The notes beneath the pieces were generated by a model, which was given only the letters and a program-made list of their open reading frames with translations, had not been told where the DNA came from and did no database searches. From Ilex aquifolium (lineage: Eukaryota > Streptophyta > Magnoliopsida > Aquifoliales > Aquifoliaceae): DNA of 64,000 bases. The position numbers were made by a program, and so were the translations under genes. The stretch lies in contig OX637404.1 of NCBI GenBank assembly GCA_951799425.1, forward strand, positions 19,368,045 through 19,432,044, written 5' to 3'. This document shows, one piece after another, positions 1 through 10,938 of this stretch (the stretch's first letter is position 1; every line of letters begins with the position of its first letter).

Positions 1-113
1 AGCTTGTGATCAGGGGACATCCAGAATCTGGGAGCTTTCAATTTGACCTTCCTGGCTTCTCTGACATCCTCGGAGAGTATCCCGTCCATTAAATACTTCA
101 TTATGGGGTCCTT

Positions 114-608
114 CTAACTTGGAGACACATCTTGGGTGCGCGTCGGCAGTAATTCCTCGACATTTAAGTCCCTTATACTCTGACTCTCCAGATAGTCAAC
201 AATAATGCGTCGAGTTACCTCTGAAGCCAAGGTCGAGGCGAGGCAAGCTAACGCATCGGCATGGCTATTGTGATCTCTCGAAATTTGGGACACCTCTATC
301 TTCTCGAATTTCTCCATTCTTGAATTTTCTCTCTGGTGATAGACTTTCATCCTGTCTTCCCGGACCTCAAAGTCCCCATTAATTTGATTTACCACCAACT
401 AGGAATCGCAGAAATTATGGAGGTGCCTCACCCTGACCGAGTACGCGATATCGAGCCCAGCCAACAACGCCTTGCACTCGTCCTCGTTATTAGATGCTTT
501 TAATCCGAGTCTGATAGCCTGCTTAACTGTAAATCCTCTAGAATTAGCCAAGACTACACCCACTCCTACCCCCTTGTGTTCGAGGATCAATCCATGTGTA
601 AACTCCAA
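114..608 (-). pseudogene. Second RNase H-like domain of Tat fossil
   Basis: The translated minus strand carries the RNase H-fold signature LKASNNEDECKALLAGL and, further on, SRDHNSHADALACLAS. These closely match the second RNase H of the element at 49629-62938 (FKASNNEAEYEVVIAGL and PRAENARADALARLA). This extra RNase H downstream of the ordinary one marks the Tat lineage. Decayed. Confidence 0.8.
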
Positions 609-751
609 ATGTCATCCCAGTCAAAAGTTGCTAGCTTCCCCTCTGATAGAGACTAGGACGCAGAGAACTCTATAATGAAATCAGCAAGGATTTGCCCTTT
701 GATGGAAGTACGGAGCTTGTACCTTATCTCGAACTGTCCTAGCTCCACGGA

Positions 752-1842
752 CTACTTGGCAACTCGTCCAGACATGTCAGCTTTGTGAAGCATGGGTTTC
801 AGGGGCCGGACGGTCAAGACCTCAATGGGATAGGCCTGGAAATAGTGTCTGAGCTTTCTTACCAAGACGACCAAGGATAGTATAAGCTTCTCCATCAGCA
901 GGTACCTGGTTTCAACATCAAGCACAGTCTTGCTTACATAATAGACCGATTTTTGTATCCTATTGTGCTCCCTTACTAGAGCCCCACTGATAGCCCATTC
1001 TGAGACAGACAAGTAGAGGTTTAGAACTTCGCTTGCCGCAGGAACAGATAGAGTTGGAGGGGACCTCAAATACTCCTTGATTCCCTCTAGTGCCCGATCG
1101 CATTCTTCACCCCCCGGGTCCCTTCTCTGCCCCCTTGATCATGGTGAAGAACGACTTACACCTGTTCAAGGACTCGGAGATAAACCGGTTGAGAGCCGCT
1201 AGTATCTCGGTTAATTTTTGCATTTCCTTGACGGTCTTCAGCCTTTGTATATCTTGCACGACCTGTACTTGATCGGGATTGACCTCTATGCCACGATAAG
1301 TGACCAGATATCCCAAGAATTTGCCCGAGCTTACCCCAAACGCACACTTCGAAGCGTTGACCCTGAGATCCCAAAGATGGTCGGCTTTCACCTTGCTCTT
1401 TAACAACAGGTCATCAATATATACTTCCATTGTGATGCCGAGCTATTGCTTAAACATCTTATTCACCAGGCTCTGATAAGTGGCACCGACATTTTTCAAA
1501 TCGAACGGCATCACCGTGTAACAATATATCCCTCAGGATGTGATGAATGTCATTTTCTCTTGGTTAGATTCGTGCAAATGGATCTGATGAAAACCTGCTC
1601 GGGCATCCATGAAAGTAATACGTTCATGCCCCGTGGTCGCATCAACAAGCTGATCGACTTTTGGCAAAGGGTACTTATCTTTAGGGCATGCCTTCTTCAA
1701 GTCAGTAAAATCTACGCAAACTCGCCACTTCCCACCTCTCTTCTTTGCACACACCGTGTTTAACAGCCACTCGGGGAACTGGACTTCCCTGATTTATCTA
1801 GCCCCGAGCAATCGTTCTACCTCTTTGTCAACCGCCTGTACG
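752..1842 (-). pseudogene. Reverse transcriptase and RNase H region of Tat fossil
   Basis: RT blocks on the minus strand include WRVCVDFTDLKKACPKD, the fingers/palm segment with FMDARAGFHQIHL, and [13 protein letters not shown] with the YIDD catalytic box. The Ty3-type RNase H part follows toward position 752 (ISGALVREHNRIQKSVYYVSK). The region is decayed and ends at the hAT insertion at 1843. Confidence 0.85.
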
Positions 1843-3148
1843 TAGGGTTGGCAGTGGACCGGAGAAAAATGGGTATTCGTCCAAACCCATCCCATTTGGA
1901 CCGGGTATGGACCATAAGTATTGGACGGTGGACGTATACGAGGATACCCGAATAAATTCGTGCGGGGATGAAGGCGGGGATGGACTGACCCTTACCCCAG
2001 CCTTGCCCCACCCCCGCTATATATATATATATATACTCCCAAGTTAAAGCCCTAACTTACTCTCCTCTATCAGCCGCCTCCATCTTTTTGTCTCTCTCTT
2101 TTTATCGGCTCTCCCTCCATCGTCTCTCCCATCCCTCCATCGTCGCTGAATGTCTTGGCTGACCAAGATAGGTAAGTCCCTTTCTCTGTTATTTTTCTCT
2201 GCTGAAGAGGAACCAAATACGTATTTTGAACCCAATCTGACTGGTTAGTCCAGGATGAGATCGTTTCTTGAACATGTATCACTCTATCGAGAGGTGAAAC
2301 ACCCAACACCACAAAAAAATCCAAATTTGTGTGCTGACTGTTTCATCCTAGACAGTTACCAATAATGGATTCTCGGTATTATATATTCGATGTTACTACT
2401 ATTGAAATTTCTGTAGATAATATATATCTTTTGATGTTGAAGAACACTTCTCTTGACTTTTGTATGCATCTCTCTCTATGATTACTTGTTCACCAATTGC
2501 ATTTTATGTTGTGAATACAGAACTATTAAACTTTTCTTAACTTAGAACAAGTAAACTAGGAAAAGGTGTGGTTGATTAAATTAAGTGTGCATGTTTATTA
2601 AACCCTTCAAATTGCAAGTTTCATTGATGACTAGAATAGGTATGCATGTCAATGCACGGGATCTGTTATGTGTTTTGCTAGATAACGTATTTTTTATTTA
2701 TGGTACTTCAGCTTGATATTTTTCCTTTTTTCTGTTGATGTTTGGTTGAGGTGCTCAGTTTTTAAGAGGTTTTTCAGTACTAGTTGGCTCTCTAAATCAT
2801 TGTTTTCGTTGACTGACTTAATATAATATGCCTGATTGTACATTGCTTTTTTATTGTATATTGCTTTTTTGCTAAATCATTGTTTTGCTAGAATGTTGTT
2901 GGATTATTTAAAATGTTGGATTTATTTATAATTTTGGATTATGTTGGCATGAGCTTGGGCTTGGGCTTGGGCGGGTACGGGGGAAGCGGGGACAGGGGCG
3001 GGGATTAAAAATTTACCCGCGGACGGGAATGTGGATGAAATTTATACCCGTTAACGGGGGTGGACCGGGGATGAACGGAGTTTTTTTAAGCGGGTTCGGG
3101 GATAGAGACTACACCCCCCGCCCCCGCTTCGGTCCACTGACATCCCTA
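1843..3148. mobile_element. hAT-type non-autonomous DNA transposon inserted in Tat fossil
   Basis: The termini are imperfect inverted repeats. The left end reads TAGGGTTGGCAGTGGACCGG, and the right end read inward is TAGGGATGTCAGTGGACCG. It is flanked by an 8-bp target duplication, cctgtacg at 1835-1842 and cttgtacg at 3149-3156 (one mismatch). An 8-bp duplication with TAGGG ends is the hAT signature. The 1,306-bp body has no transposase-like reading frame. Its ends are G/C-rich (repeated gcggggat-like words) and its middle is AT-rich, with a short (TA)n run near 2022. Non-autonomous; a transposase elsewhere would have moved it. Confidence 0.85.
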
Positions 3149-3385
3149 CTTGTACGTTTTGGGGCTTACCCCAGTCATCTCGGCTAGGGTCCATGCGAAG
3201 ACGTCGGCGTTTCGACAAAGGAAGTTCACCATATCCGACCTCTCGGTGCCGCCCAACGACGCCTCTATCAGGAAAAATCTATCCTCGTCCCCGGGATCTA
3301 GAAGGACCTTAACCAGAGCCTCCGTAGATCGATCGGCTGGGTCCGTAATGGGATCATCAACACCTGGCCGACCAAACTGTGATTG

Positions 3386-4150
3386 TTATTTGGCTAACAC
3401 TGCCTCGGGGTCACGCACTTGGGACCTTGCGTTAACCCTAGTCTTCACTGCTGCGTAAAAACAGCTCTTTGACGACGCTTGATCGCCGCAAATTTCCATG
3501 ACTCCCCTCGGCATAGGGAATTTTATCTTCTGATGATAAGATGAATGTACCGCCTTCATTGCATGTAACCATGTTTTGCCCATAATGGCATTGTATGGGG
3601 AGTCAGAGTTTATCACCACAAATTCAACCGGGACTGTGACAACTCTGTCAATGACCATGAGCGTGACCTTTCTGAGGGGAAGGGCATATGAACCGTTGAA
3701 TCCTACGAAGGGGGTTTTTATGAGCTTCAAGTCTTTCTGTGTGAAGCCCATTTTACGAAAGAGGCTATCGTACATTACCTCAGATGAACTTCCTGAGTCC
3801 ACCAAGATCCTTTTGACATCAAATTTGTCGATCCGAAGGGTGATTACTAGGGCGTCTTCATTCGGAAGGGCCATTCCACCCAGGTTGGCGTCGAAAAAAT
3901 GAATGGTCTCGGTGTCAAGCCAAGGTCTTTTAGATGATTGCCCCCCACACTTACTTTCCTCCACCTTCACGGCTTGCAAAACCCTCTGGAGGTCGGCTTG
4001 GACTGAATTGTAAGTTGGTCTGTCCACCGTGCAAGCATGTATTACTTCAATCACGGTCGCCGCTTCTTGGGTTACGCTTGCTCCCTCCCTTGCCGAGCCC
4101 CTTGGGGCCGCACCATCAATGAATTCCCCGAGATGACCTTCTCGGACCAA
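3386..4150 (-). pseudogene. Aspartic protease region of Tat fossil
   Basis: A minus-strand open stretch holds the retropepsin signature VKRILVDSGSSSEVMYDSLF and the flap/ILG-like segment SPYNAIMGKTWLHAMKAV, as in Ty3 elements of the Tat group. It lies between gag (right) and RT (left), as expected. Confidence 0.85.
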
Positions 4151-4360
4151 TTGCTATAGGAATGATTTGTACACCCTGCAGTCCTCAGTTGGATGCCTAA
4201 CATCTCGATGGTAAGAACACCTAGACATCGAATCTCTGGAGGACGGATCCCCTTGCATCTTGGGGGGCCACTTGAAAAAAGGCTTCTTCTTTATCTTGTG
4301 AAACATTTTTGTAAATAGGTTCTTTGAAGACCGTGCTCACACCTTGGAAGGACATGCGGC

Positions 4361-5416
4361 TTAGAGCTGGGGCCGGTGCTCCCCTCCTAACAGGAGTTCC
4401 TTGTCCCGTTTCCTCGATACGGGAGCCTTAGGCTCGGGCATAGCAGACTCCTCTTCCACCCTCGCATATTTGTTTATCCAAGACATTAGGTCCTTCATGT
4501 CCATCGGAGATCGCTTAGTCAAAGATCGATACAGATCGGTGTCTCGGGACAACCCCAGCCGGAATGTTGCTACTGCCATGACCTCCGAGCATGCCTCAAC
4601 TTCGTTCACCTCCTCCCAATATTTGATTGCGTAATGTCGAAGGGTCTCTCCACCCCTTCGTTTGAGTGTTAGCAGGGCGCCAATGTCTTTTGGCCTTTTG
4701 CTGCTGGTAATAAATCGGGCAATAAATAGCTTGGTCATATGCTTCTAGGACTTAATACTTTCGGGGGCCAAACTCTCGTACCATTTCATGGCGGTGTCTC
4801 TCAGGCTAATGGGGAACACTCGGCACATCAATCTTTGGTCAGTGTCATAGATGGACATCAGTTGTTTATACTGTCGTAGATGACCCTCGGGGTCTATCCT
4901 CTGATCATAAACCTTGAAACGGGGGACGGTGAAATTCTTCGGCATTTCGATCTCCCTGATAGCTCGAAAGAATGGCGAGACTATTTGCTCATCTTTGGTG
5001 TCCTTATCCTCCCTTCGCAGAGGTCTTCGGCACTTGGCATCCAAGCATAAACGGAGGTCCTCCCGGGGCCTTTTATCTCTAGGCCCCCTCGCAGTTGAGC
5101 CTGTGTGGGATTCTGCCGCCTCTGTACCTCTTGAGAGTCTATGGCAGAGATCCCCACGGGATAGATCCAATATGTGCTTCTTGCTTCCTTTGGATTTTTC
5201 CTCGGGAGTACGCCCTTCGTAATTCTGAGGCCTGCTCTTCTCACCCAGGCATTCACATAAGCTTCTCCTAAGGGCATCCTGCCTTGTGCCCCAGGAGTCA
5301 ATCCAGTGGATACTCCTATCTCCACGCCTGCTGCTCCGCCAGCTGGTATTCTCCGACCGCTCGAAATCATCGAGCCGAGTATGTACATTGTCGTTGTCTT
5401 TCTCAAGCCGCTTCAA
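4361..5416 (-). pseudogene. Gag region of Tat fossil
   Basis: The minus strand encodes Ty3-type gag (retrotransposon gag PF03732-like). It contains FTVPRFKVYDQRIDPEGHLR, the MKWYESLAPESI segment and the LLTLKRRGGETLRHYAIKYW motif. The last resembles the capsid C-terminal region (VKQGPQENLRSYVQRFN) of the second Tat element in this window. Decayed. Confidence 0.82.
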
Positions 5417-5673
5417 ACGGCTCTACATCCGTTTCTCCATCAACTCAACAATTTCACGAGCCAAGACGCCTTGTCGCCCAAGGCTCTGGTCCACCGGTAA
5501 TGTCTGCTGCGAGACGTGCTAACCTCCATCCAACTAGTTCAAGGAGTCTGATTCAGTGACTGCTGGGAGCCGACTAGCTTCTGCGTTTCTCACGCGTAGG
5601 CTACCCCTAAATCACCTTGGGACCGTGTGTTCACCATGACACTATCACTACGGGGAAAGCTGGTCCGTCATTT

Positions 5674-6440
5674 CCCATAAACGGCGCCAAATTGCACGGG
5701 TGAATTCCTGCAATGAGTTGAGATAGCGATACGCAGAACGATCCTGAATGACGTTGAACCTGAAACAAAAGATTAGGAAAAAGGGGTCGGGTATGTACCC
5801 AACTAATCACCTCCGAAGCTCAAGTCAGTCGGCATAAGAGTCATGAACAAAGTGTATTTTCTAGATTCGAATTGCGTACCTTGGACCAGCTTTTTGAGGG
5901 GTATTTATACCAAAGTTTGCAATGATGGCAAGGTCTTTGAGTTCCATCTCAGAATTTAATGGTCTGCACTCATATCCAAGTATAATGAGTGTCATCCCAT
6001 CAAATCTTCTTAAGACTAATCCCCTCGTGCAAGTAGACCCTCGCTCGGCAACAACCAAGCCTTTATGGCCCAATCCTCGGTCATTAAATACCCCCTTCAG
6101 CGCTTTATACCTAACCCCAAGCGTTCACTACTCGGAAATAAGCACCTTCGGGGTTCATTGAGTACATCAAGTCGGCACAATGGCACTTAATGCCTTGTAA
6201 TGATGATTGTCTTCACACTTCTTGAGGACACAGAAGCTCATTAATGACCCTGTCACAATCACTCAAGACCCCATTAATGAGCTGTCATATCCCTTTTAAT
6301 GCTAGGCCCTGAGGGGCGCACTCGGCCCTCCAGGTTATAACTCCTCGGTGCCTTTCTCAGGCGCCCTTTGCGCTCCTTAACGACTGCATTTGTCCACGTG
6401 TCCATTTAATGATGTCAAGCCGCCTAAAGTCCCGTCAGTC
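5674..6440 (-). repeat. Primer-binding site and 5' LTR of Tat fossil
   Basis: On the minus strand the primer-binding site TGGCGCCGTTTATGGG lies at 5689-5674, next to an LTR that begins (plus coordinates) at 5693 with tgcacggg. This mirrors the PBS/LTR junction at 62197-62216 of the other Tat element. The LTR's outer end is estimated near 6440, where base composition turns AT-rich. No target duplication can be checked. Confidence 0.65.
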
Positions 6441-6733
6441 CATATGATGGTTTTCCAATAACAACTACTACAATAGGAATATATAGCCTGAATTGTATAA
6501 ATTAGGCTATATAGACTAGAAAAATTAGTTTGGTCCAAGAACAAAAGTAAAAAGAAGCTGAAACAAGATAAAAGTTGCATACATTGATAATAAGAAGAAA
6601 TGAAGTTGTCATACACTTATTATTACGGGATGATACAAAAACACCCCACTGATAAAGAAAAATATAAAGACTTAACTCTGAGCACAACATATCTTGACAA
6701 ACATAGATTAAAAGTTTTATGGCACATAGAGAG

Positions 6734-7729
6734 TCAGACCAAATCCTTCAACTTCTGCTCTATGATTTCATCTATCTGTTCCACCATCTCGGTGGTTAGA
6801 ATGTTCTTCCAGTCCCCAATCTTACCTTGCCTGAAAAATAGTTTGTTCTCTCTAATGGAGGCTGAGCTCACCCTGACTGATCCATTCTTATTCACTTCCA
6901 AATTGCTCAAGTTTTCAAAACTACATAGCTCTATTACTTTGTGTATCACACCTTCATTCTCTTCCTCTGAGGAAAAAGGGTAGCCTATGAACTCACCCAA
7001 TCTCTTTGCATGAAGTATTGGGTCATCCTTCATGTCCACATATTTCACGAACAACACTCTATCAGGCCATTCTAAGCTTGCTTTCCAATACCCAAGAACG
7101 TGATCCCAAAATGGTCCAAATGGTGAAATTCCCCTGCAAAACTGCTCAAATGCCTCTTCTAGAACTAGGGGTGGTAGTTCATTGGATCTCAACTTGCTGA
7201 CAAAATGCCACAGAGAAACAAACATGTCTTTTGGGTCTCGATACACATAAACAATGCGAGAACCCGAGACTAATATTGACTCCGGAAGAACGGTATAAGG
7301 CATGTGAATGGAAAAGAGAGAAAGGTTGGGCCTCTTATTTGGGTTCTCAGTCGCGTACTGCTCCAAAAAGGGCACATGGCTGTGGGGGTTAGCAGTGAGC
7401 AAAGGGTGGTCATGATAATCATAAAGGTTTCGATTCATTATGGTAAAGAGAAGGGCCTTAAACCAAGTAGTACCGGATTTTGGTATGGTGGCCAAGAAAA
7501 CATCGGTGGGTCGAGCCTCGAAACTTTGTTGGAGAGTTAAGATTCCTTGAAGCGATGATAGCGGAAGCCAAAAGCCTTGGTAGTGATAGAGATGTTCACT
7601 TATCCATCCTTTGTCTTTGGGAAGGATAGAGACCACTTCTAAGAACTTTTTGTTGGTTTCTTGGTGCTCTTCTTCTTGCTTCTCATCTTTGAGGGTACAA
7701 GAGTTTTTGGTAGCCAAAAAATCTGCCAT
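6734..7729 (-). CDS. Cytosolic sulfotransferase, copy 1 (SOT1)
   Basis: Encodes a 331-residue soluble plant sulfotransferase (PF00685), which moves the sulfuryl group of PAPS to a hydroxyl on a small acceptor such as a flavonol, hydroxyjasmonate or brassinosteroid. The acceptor cannot be told from sequence. Visible motifs: 5'-phosphosulfate loop PKSGTTW (residues 83-89), catalytic His142 in SIHMPY, 3'-phosphate-binding YRDPKD...S (163-172), and the C-terminal RQGKIGDWKN motif (300-309). There is no signal peptide or membrane segment, so it is cytosolic. The gene is intronless and of normal family length. The ATG lies 79 nt below a TATA box. Its paralogue at 10939-11934 is about 89% identical, so this is a tandem duplicate. 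All key residues are present and it looks functional. Confidence 0.95.
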   Translation of the reverse strand: MADFLATKNSCTLKDEKQEEEHQETNKKFLEVVSILPKDKGWISEHLYHYQGFWLPLSSLQGILTLQQSFEARPTDVFLATIPKSGTTWFKALLFTIMNRNLYDYHDHPLLTANPHSHVPFLEQYATENPNKRPNLSLFSIHMPYTVLPESILVSGSRIVYVYRDPKDMFVSLWHFVSKLRSNELPPLVLEEAFEQFCRGISPFGPFWDHVLGYWKASLEWPDRVLFVKYVDMKDDPILHAKRLGEFIGYPFSSEEENEGVIHKVIELCSFENLSNLEVNKNGSVRVSSASIRENKLFFRQGKIGDWKNILTTEMVEQIDEIIEQKLKDLV

Positions 7730-7807
7730 GAAAAGAGACTTCTACACGCCTGAAAGAGAGATAATTTGCAGACAGCAGACTGGAAGAAAACCCATATCAT
7801 AGGTATT

Positions 7808-7817
7808 ACTATATAAA
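7808..7817 (-). promoter_or_regulatory. TATA box of SOT1
   Basis: On the minus strand the sequence is TTTATATAGT, 79 nt upstream of the start codon. The same word at the same distance precedes SOT2, and the surrounding ~150 bp are conserved between the copies, so this is the likely core promoter. Confidence 0.7.
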
Positions 7818-7903
7818 GTATGTGAGGTCACCAAACAGTCCTAAACACACCGAACCTTTTTTTTTTCCTAACCACTACAAGGATATTAACATTAAATTTA
7901 AGA

Positions 7904-8174
7904 CAGGGCCCGCCCTATAATATAAAAATAAAAGTCGGGATTTAAGCCCCACAAATGAAAAAAGTCTTAAATTTAAAGATGAATAATATAATATAAGTTA
8001 AAAAATAAAATTTACTACAATATTGCCTACAAAAATAATTTTTGAAAGAGTAAACCAACAAAAAAATTAAAAATTTAGACCCAAAAGTTCAGACCGTCAT
8101 TGCTTTATAAAAAAATATAAAAGTATCATTGACCGTCATTACTTTAAGCCTCAGATGCTGTTGAGCCACCCCTG
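7904..8174. mobile_element. hAT-type MITE in SOT1 promoter
   Basis: A 271-bp insertion with ends cagggcccgccc and, read inward from the right, caggggtggctc. It is flanked by a perfect 8-bp duplication atttaaga (7896-7903 and 8175-8182). The orthologous position upstream of SOT2 (around 12100) reads atttaaaacaatg without the insert, which is an empty-site control. It has no coding capacity. CAGGG ends and 8-bp duplications are typical of hAT MITEs. The insertion lies about 175 bp upstream of the SOT1 start codon. Confidence 0.85.
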
Positions 8175-8182
8175 ATTTAAGA

Positions 8183-8950
8183 ACAATGTTATTGCTAATT
8201 TATTGACCTATTTCACTATGCTCTTTAAATTGACTGTAGTTCTCATAAAAAAACTTAGTGTTGATCCAATGATTTTAATAAAATTACATCATTAAATTAA
8301 GAAATTAGGTCAAATTTTTATATCTAAATAACATTATTCTAAATTTAATCTATTTGCTTGTACACCCAATTTACAAAACCAGTTTCCCAAAAATGCCATC
8401 CAAGATGCAATATATTTCCATGAGTATATATCTATACATCTTGTAATGAAATATGATAATTTAATCTAACATCCACTTCATAAATAACTTGGCTATATTG
8501 CATGAATCTTGCATTTAACGTCTCCATCATTATGAATACGACATTACAACAATATCCTCTAAAATAATTTTTTTGTTTGTTTTTTTTTTTTTCTAACTTA
8601 CCTCTTAAATAACTGGAGTAGATGTAGATCCTTCATTTATTTCTGGGTTTTCACTGATATCATGGGATTGTATTCAGTGGGTCCTTCAACATGTTATCAC
8701 TGATGATAATTTTTTAGGAAAATTTCAGGTCACTTTCATCAAACCAACAATTTCGGTTCAATTTCATCATTTAACTTGATATGGAGTGAACAAAAGTGAT
8801 GACAAAAAGCTTATAACAGGAGATATTAACATGTTTGATTGGGGAAGTGTGGAAGACAAAGGCAAATAGAACGTCAGGGAAAGGGGTATAGAGACTGTCA
8901 TGCAACTTCTTTTGTATATATTGTCCAATACTGTCATGCAACTCTAGGAC
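8183..8950. repeat. Upstream flank A of the sulfotransferase duplication
   Basis: Non-coding. Positions 8183-8340 match the SOT2 upstream flank at 12105-12264. Positions 8340-8720 match 36793-36998, which is the same flank displaced by the retrotransposon nest. Positions 8395-8950 also match flank B (9538-10620). No gene seen. Confidence 0.75.
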
Positions 8951-9044
8951 CGATAGTCCATTAAATTTGAATTTGGTGTCAAAATTAATTGAATTGTATT
9001 TGTTCATTCCATAGGTGCCTTTCTCTTTCATTACTGTTCAGATT

Positions 9045-9530
9045 AAATGTATATCTCTTCAATCCGAACGGATTCAACAAACAGTGGCATCTCGTGCCTC
9101 TTCAGACAATCTGAACAGGCACTAATGGTTTATAAATAGACTATCTTCATGCCATTTCAATTATGAAAAAACAGATAGAAACTTTCTGCATATTGTTGCA
9201 TCATCTCTCTCTTTCTGCATTGAATTTTTTTACGGTTTAAGTATAAAATACAAAATTGTGTTCGTTGAAGCCTTGGAGATTGAATTACTGCATCTTCAAG
9301 AACGAAATATATTCTATCTTGAGAGACAATTACTTATCAATATTTAGCACAGAGAAAGAGCAAATCTATCTTAAGGAAACTGTGATTATACGGGACTCGA
9401 ATTATTTCTGAATTTCTGGATTATTATTATCCTTCTTCTTTTGCGTCACTATAAGTGCATTTAGTGATTATAGAGTTATTACAGTAATTCTGATTATATA
9501 TATTTTGGATAACATTGTTACCATTTAGCT
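9045..9530 (+). other. Possible solo LTR or promoter-like insert between flanks A and B
   Basis: This ~480-bp stretch is absent from the A/B homology. It runs from tgttcagatt to ...attgttacca (TG...CA), has a TATA-like tttataaatag at about 9130, and has a strong hairpin at 9094-9122. This could be an LTR read rightward, but no convincing target duplication was found. The family is unknown. Confidence 0.3.
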
Positions 9531-10160
9531 TGGCTACAACGCCATCAAAAGCACGCAGTAGATATTCTATGAATATTACAATTCATCTTGCAATGAAATA
9601 TGTATATCTTAATCTGATTTCAACATCATAATGACTAGGCTATATTGCATGGAAGTTGCTTTTAATGTCTCTATCATTACGAATAGGACATTACACAATA
9701 ATAGAATTATGTTTAATTAATTATGCCTAAAAAATATTATTAGTACAACAACAGTCTCCTAAGTAAGTGGAATAGATACTCCATTTGAAGACAATTTTTT
9801 TAATTGTATATAACCTATCAAAATTAAATTTCTTGCGCTATTTACAGTAAAATTGAATAATTAATTCAAACTTACCAAAATACATGAAGAAAAGCTCGGA
9901 TCAATCTTCAACAATCAACAATTTCAACTGAATTTCATCATACAAAAACTTGATATGGAGTGAATAAAAGGAATGACAAAACATGCTACAAGGATTATAG
10001 TACGTAACCTTTAGTCTAAGCACTGGTAATCTAAAAGTTTCAAGTTCAACACTTCTCATACATCATAAGGATCAACCACCATTGTTCTTTAGGAAACATG
10101 TTCTAAATTCGCTCAGACTACGGTGACCAGTATTTGAGTTCGAGGAAATAGTCGGCAAAT

Positions 10161-10161
10161 A

Positions 10162-10212
<51 letters not shown>
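10161..10212. repeat. (GT)n(GA)n compound microsatellite
   Basis: An uninterrupted run of about eight GT units is followed by about eighteen GA units. Likely polymorphic in length. Confidence 0.95.
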
Positions 10213-10215
<3 letters not shown>

Positions 10216-10310
10216 TAGTATATAAGGGAAAAATTAAAAGAGAGATATAGTATATAAGGGAAAAATTGAAAGAGAGATATAGTATATAAGGGAAAAATTG
10301 AAAAAGGGAT
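10212..10310. repeat. 32-bp tandem repeat, three copies
   Basis: Units starting gatatagtatataagggaaa lie at 10212, 10244 and 10276, nearly identical and directly abutting the microsatellite. Confidence 0.9.
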
Positions 10311-10938
10311 TTGACCCCTAGGCTTCAACATGGCTCTGTCAACGATGTCCATCTTTTTTTGTGGATTCGGAGTTTGCTCATGCTGTTGTCACAACATATT
10401 CATTAGCGCAGACAAACAAAGAGGTAGTAGAAAATTGAATCTTATAACAGGAGTCCTTTAATGATATAATTTAGGAAAGTGTGAATGAAAAAGGCAACTA
10501 GAGAGACAGGGAGGGAACATAGACAAGACAATGAAAAGATACACCACTAGTATGATTTGATAAACGACTGCATCATTTTCTTTTACATATCGTTCAATAC
10601 TATTCAGCAACACCATGGTTGGTTCTTCTCTGCAACTTGAATCGATGGCTAATACAATGACTTTGAATAAAGAAGTACAATAATTACAGTTATAATAATG
10701 GTAAGTTGTACCATTGATCCCTCAAGTTTTACATTTGAAGTCCAAGAGCTACATTCTAACTTGTATAGATTAAAGTGTGCAGACTTTGAGAAATCATTTT
10801 ATCACAAGAACAACAATAAGTAGCCCTGTGATATTATTAGGAGATCATCCAAAAGCAAACTGACAGCTAAAACAAAGTAAAAGAGACAAAAAAAAACTTG
10901 ACTCTGAACACAAACACCTCTCAACCGCACACAGATAG

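Larger units (their letters stand above)
1..6440 (-). mobile_element. Ty3/Gypsy Tat-lineage retrotransposon, partial fossil
   Basis: Fossil LTR retrotransposon read on the minus strand. From right to left: LTR, primer-binding site, gag, protease, reverse transcriptase, RNase H, and a second RNase H-like domain. The window edge cuts it before the integrase and the other LTR. The double RNase H and the TGGCGCCGT primer site (complementary to the 3' end of plant tRNA-Asp) point to the Tat group within the Tat/Athila branch. It is broken, with at least eight interruptions plus one DNA-transposon insertion, so it is clearly older than the related element at 49629-62938. The right LTR end is approximate because its partner is outside the window. 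Confidence 0.88.
9538..10620. repeat. Flank B: extra copy of the sulfotransferase upstream flank without a gene
   Basis: Matches flank A piecewise. Shared words include gcaatgaaatatg, ggctatattgcatg, cttgatatggagtga and cttataacaggag, in the same order. About 440 bp of extra DNA with a microsatellite (roughly 9990-10430) interrupts it. No sulfotransferase reading frame accompanies this copy. Confidence 0.65.

Noticed and set aside
10113-10352. Minus-strand frame over the microsatellite
   Set aside because: Encodes only simple-repeat residues (SLSLSL, THTHT).
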